From NCBI GenBank assembly GCA_002426555.1, contig DIQU01000039.1, positions 2,698-8,395 of the forward strand: a DNA stretch of 5,698 nucleotides, in the 5' to 3' direction. Below are positions 4,575 through 5,698 of the stretch, in pieces. The stretch is from Firmicutes bacterium UBA5454 (GTDB taxonomy: Bacteria; Bacillota; Clostridia; Caldicoprobacterales; DTU083). How positions within the stretch are numbered: the first letter of the stretch is position 1; each line of letters starts with the position of its first letter. Both the position numbers and the translations under genes were made by a program. The notes beneath the pieces are model-generated. The model did no database searches. It was not told the DNA's origin and saw only the letters and a list, made by a program, of their open reading frames with translations.

Positions 4575-4583
4575 AAGGCGGTG
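4575..4583 (+). promoter_or_regulatory. Ribosome binding site that fixes the rplF start
   Basis: AAGGCGGTG differs by one base from AAGGAGGTG and lies 7 bases before ATG 4591. It supports this start over a TTG at 4525 that would add 22 residues unrelated to L6. Confidence 0.75.
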
Positions 4584-4590
4584 TAAAGAT

Positions 4591-5130
4591 ATGTCGCGTA
4601 TAGGCAGGCTTCCTGTGGAGCTGCCCAGTGGAGTCACAGTATCGGTAAGCGATGACAACCTGGTAGACGTAAAAGGCCCCAAGGGTCAATTGGCACAGAA
4701 GATTCATAAAGATATGAGTATTGTAGTAGATGGCAACACCATATTGGTTGAACGTCCATCGAACAGCAAGCCCCATAAATCTCTTCATGGATTGAGTCGC
4801 TCCCTGATCAGCAACATGGTGGACGGGGTAACGAAAGGCTTCGAAAAAACCCTTGAGGTAAACGGTGTAGGCTATAGAGCACAAAAGCAGGGCAAGAAGC
4901 TGGTTTTGACCGTTGGATATTCACATCCTGTAGAGATACCTGAAGAAGGCGGGGTTGAGTTTGATGTACCTGCTCCCAACCGAATTATTGTCAAAGGTAT
5001 TGACAAACAGAAGGTAGGAGCTATGGCAGCCAAGGTCAGAGGTGTAAGAGAGCCTGAGCCGTATAAAGGTAAGGGTATTAAATATGATTATGAAAGAATT
5101 ATCCGCAAAGAAGGAAAAGCCGGAAAATAA
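4591..5130 (+). CDS. rplF: 50S ribosomal protein L6 (uL6)
   Basis: L6 binds 23S rRNA at the base of the L7/L12 stalk near the sarcin-ricin loop and the GTPase factor site. From ATG 4591 the product is 179 residues, the usual length. It opens with MSRIGRLPVELPSGV (1-15) and carries VKGPKGQL (27-34), HGLSRSLISNMVDGVTKGFE (66-85), the NGVGYRAQKQGKKL segment (91-104), GYSHPVEI (109-116), and the L6 signature PEPYKGKGIKY (155-165). It ends in RKEGKAGK. The open frame continues 22 codons upstream into non-conserved gap sequence, which I reject as coding. The gene is separated from rpsH by 196 bases that contain the inverted-repeat element, and is followed by rplR after 22 bases. Confidence 0.98.
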   Translation: MSRIGRLPVELPSGVTVSVSDDNLVDVKGPKGQLAQKIHKDMSIVVDGNTILVERPSNSKPHKSLHGLSRSLISNMVDGVTKGFEKTLEVNGVGYRAQKQGKKLVLTVGYSHPVEIPEEGGVEFDVPAPNRIIVKGIDKQKVGAMAAKVRGVREPEPYKGKGIKYDYERIIRKEGKAGK

Positions 5131-5152
5131 CAAGGGAAGGAGTGTAGCTTAG

Positions 5153-5521
5153 GTGATTACCAGGAAAGATAAAAATGTCTCCAGAAAAGCCAGACATGAT
5201 AGAGTCAGGAGAAAAATCTCAGGGACAACAGCAAGACCTCGTTTAAGCGTATACAGAAGCTTAAACCATATATATGTACAGATTATCGATGATGAACACG
5301 CAACAACCTTAGCAGCTGCTTCTACCCTGGATCCAGCACTAAAGGATCAGATTACAGACAAGACCAAAAAAGAGGCTGCCAGAATCGTAGGTGAAGCTGC
5401 AGCAAAGAAGGCCTTGGAGAAGGGTATCAAGCAGGTAGTATTTGACCGCAGCGGTTACATCTACCATGGACGAATATTAGAAGTTGCAGCTGGTGCACGA
5501 GCAGCCGGGCTGGAATTTTAA
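5153..5521 (+). CDS. rplR: 50S ribosomal protein L18 (uL18)
   Basis: L18 binds 5S rRNA and, with L5, anchors it in the central protuberance. The 122-residue product is the standard size. It has a basic N-terminal tail (residues 1-28, rich in Arg and Lys) leading into RPRLSVYRSLNHIYVQIIDD (28-47). Further on come TLAAAS (52-57), the helix AKKALEKGIKQVVFDRSGY (84-102), YHGRI (104-108) and the typical ending ARAAGLEF. The GTG start is preceded by AAGGAGTG at 5137-5144, about 8-10 bases away. The TAA stop (5519-5521) shares its last base with the Shine-Dalgarno site of rpsE, leaving 13 bases between the genes. Confidence 0.97.
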   Translation: MITRKDKNVSRKARHDRVRRKISGTTARPRLSVYRSLNHIYVQIIDDEHATTLAAASTLDPALKDQITDKTKKEAARIVGEAAAKKALEKGIKQVVFDRSGYIYHGRILEVAAGARAAGLEF

Positions 5522-5534
5522 AGGAGGGAAACAG

Positions 5535-5698
5535 ATGGACCGTATAGATGCCGGTACATTGGATTTAAAAGACAGAGTGGTTAGCATCAACAGAGTTTCC
5601 AAGGTTGTAAAGGGCGGACGAAACTTTCGCTTCAATACAGTAGTGGTTGTAGGAGATGAAAACGGACATGTTGGTGTCGGCGTTGGAAAAGCAACGGA
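5535..5698 (+). CDS. rpsE: 30S ribosomal protein S5 (uS5), N-terminal part, cut by the window end
   Basis: S5 sits at the mRNA entry site with S3 and S4 and influences decoding accuracy. About 54 of an expected 165-170 residues are present. After a short start MDRIDAGTLDLKD, the sequence reads RVVSINRVSKVVKGGRNFRF (14-33) and then VVVVGDENGHVGVGVGKA (36-53), the conserved N-terminal S5 domain with its dsRNA-binding-like fold. ATG 5535 has AAGGAGGG at 5521-5528 with 6-base spacing. The frame is open to the last base. L30, L15 and SecY would normally follow, outside the window. Confidence 0.97.
   Translation, partial: MDRIDAGTLDLKDRVVSINRVSKVVKGGRNFRFNTVVVVGDENGHVGVGVGKAT

Noticed and set aside
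4525..4590. In-frame 22-codon extension of rplF starting at TTG 4525
   Set aside because: The residues do not resemble L6, the family start MSRIGRLP falls at 4591, and the ribosome binding site at 4575-4583 lies within the extension.
3437..5133. Minus-strand open frames opposite rplE, rpsH and rplF
   Set aside because: They are compositional shadows of the sense genes, with no recognisable protein features.
1..5698. An undescribed multi-gene system, CRISPR array, tRNA or mobile gene
   Set aside because: Every long sense-strand frame is a standard ribosomal protein in canonical order, and the gaps contain only short repeats.

Overview
The window is an internal stretch of the conserved S10-spc ribosomal-protein operon of a bacterium, most likely a Firmicute of class Clostridia. 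All genes lie on the + strand, in the canonical order rpsS-rplV-rpsC-rplP-rpmC-rpsQ-rplN-rplX-rplE-rpsN-rpsH-rplF-rplR-rpsE. The first bases are probably the last codons of rplB, and rpsE runs off the right edge. Evidence for Clostridia: S14 is the short 61-residue zinc-binding form, Shine-Dalgarno sites are near-perfect AAGGAGG, non-ATG starts are very common (7 GTG, 1 TTG, 6 ATG by my start choices), base composition leans modestly to AT, and L29, S8 and L16 look Gram-positive. The species cannot be named from this.

Layout. Positions 1-2334 hold the end of the S10 part (S19, L22, S3, L16, L29, S17), with short gaps and one overlap (rplP/rpmC). Positions 2335-2455 are a 121-base gap with repeat-like DNA: two small hairpins and five tandem heptamers. 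Positions 2456-4394 hold L14, L24, L5, S14 and S8. Positions 4395-4590 are a 196-base gap with a 64-base inverted-repeat element resembling a dispersed intergenic repeat family seen in many bacteria, plus a 13-base direct repeat. Positions 4591-5698 hold L6, L18 and the start of S5.

Function. The products assemble the small subunit (S19, S3, S17, S14, S8, S5) and the large subunit (L22, L16, L29, L14, L24, L5, L6, L18). Co-transcription keeps them near stoichiometric, and every gene has its own ribosome binding site. I found no convincing strong promoter or intrinsic terminator, so transcription probably enters from upstream of the window and continues past its end.

I see no undescribed multi-gene system: the coding content is ordinary. 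What merits a second look is the repeat DNA in the two widened gaps of an otherwise compact essential operon, and a few residue changes at usually conserved positions (proline to alanine in L22 and in L5). Start codons were corrected for L16, L29, L24 and L6, where the longest open frame begins upstream of the supported start.
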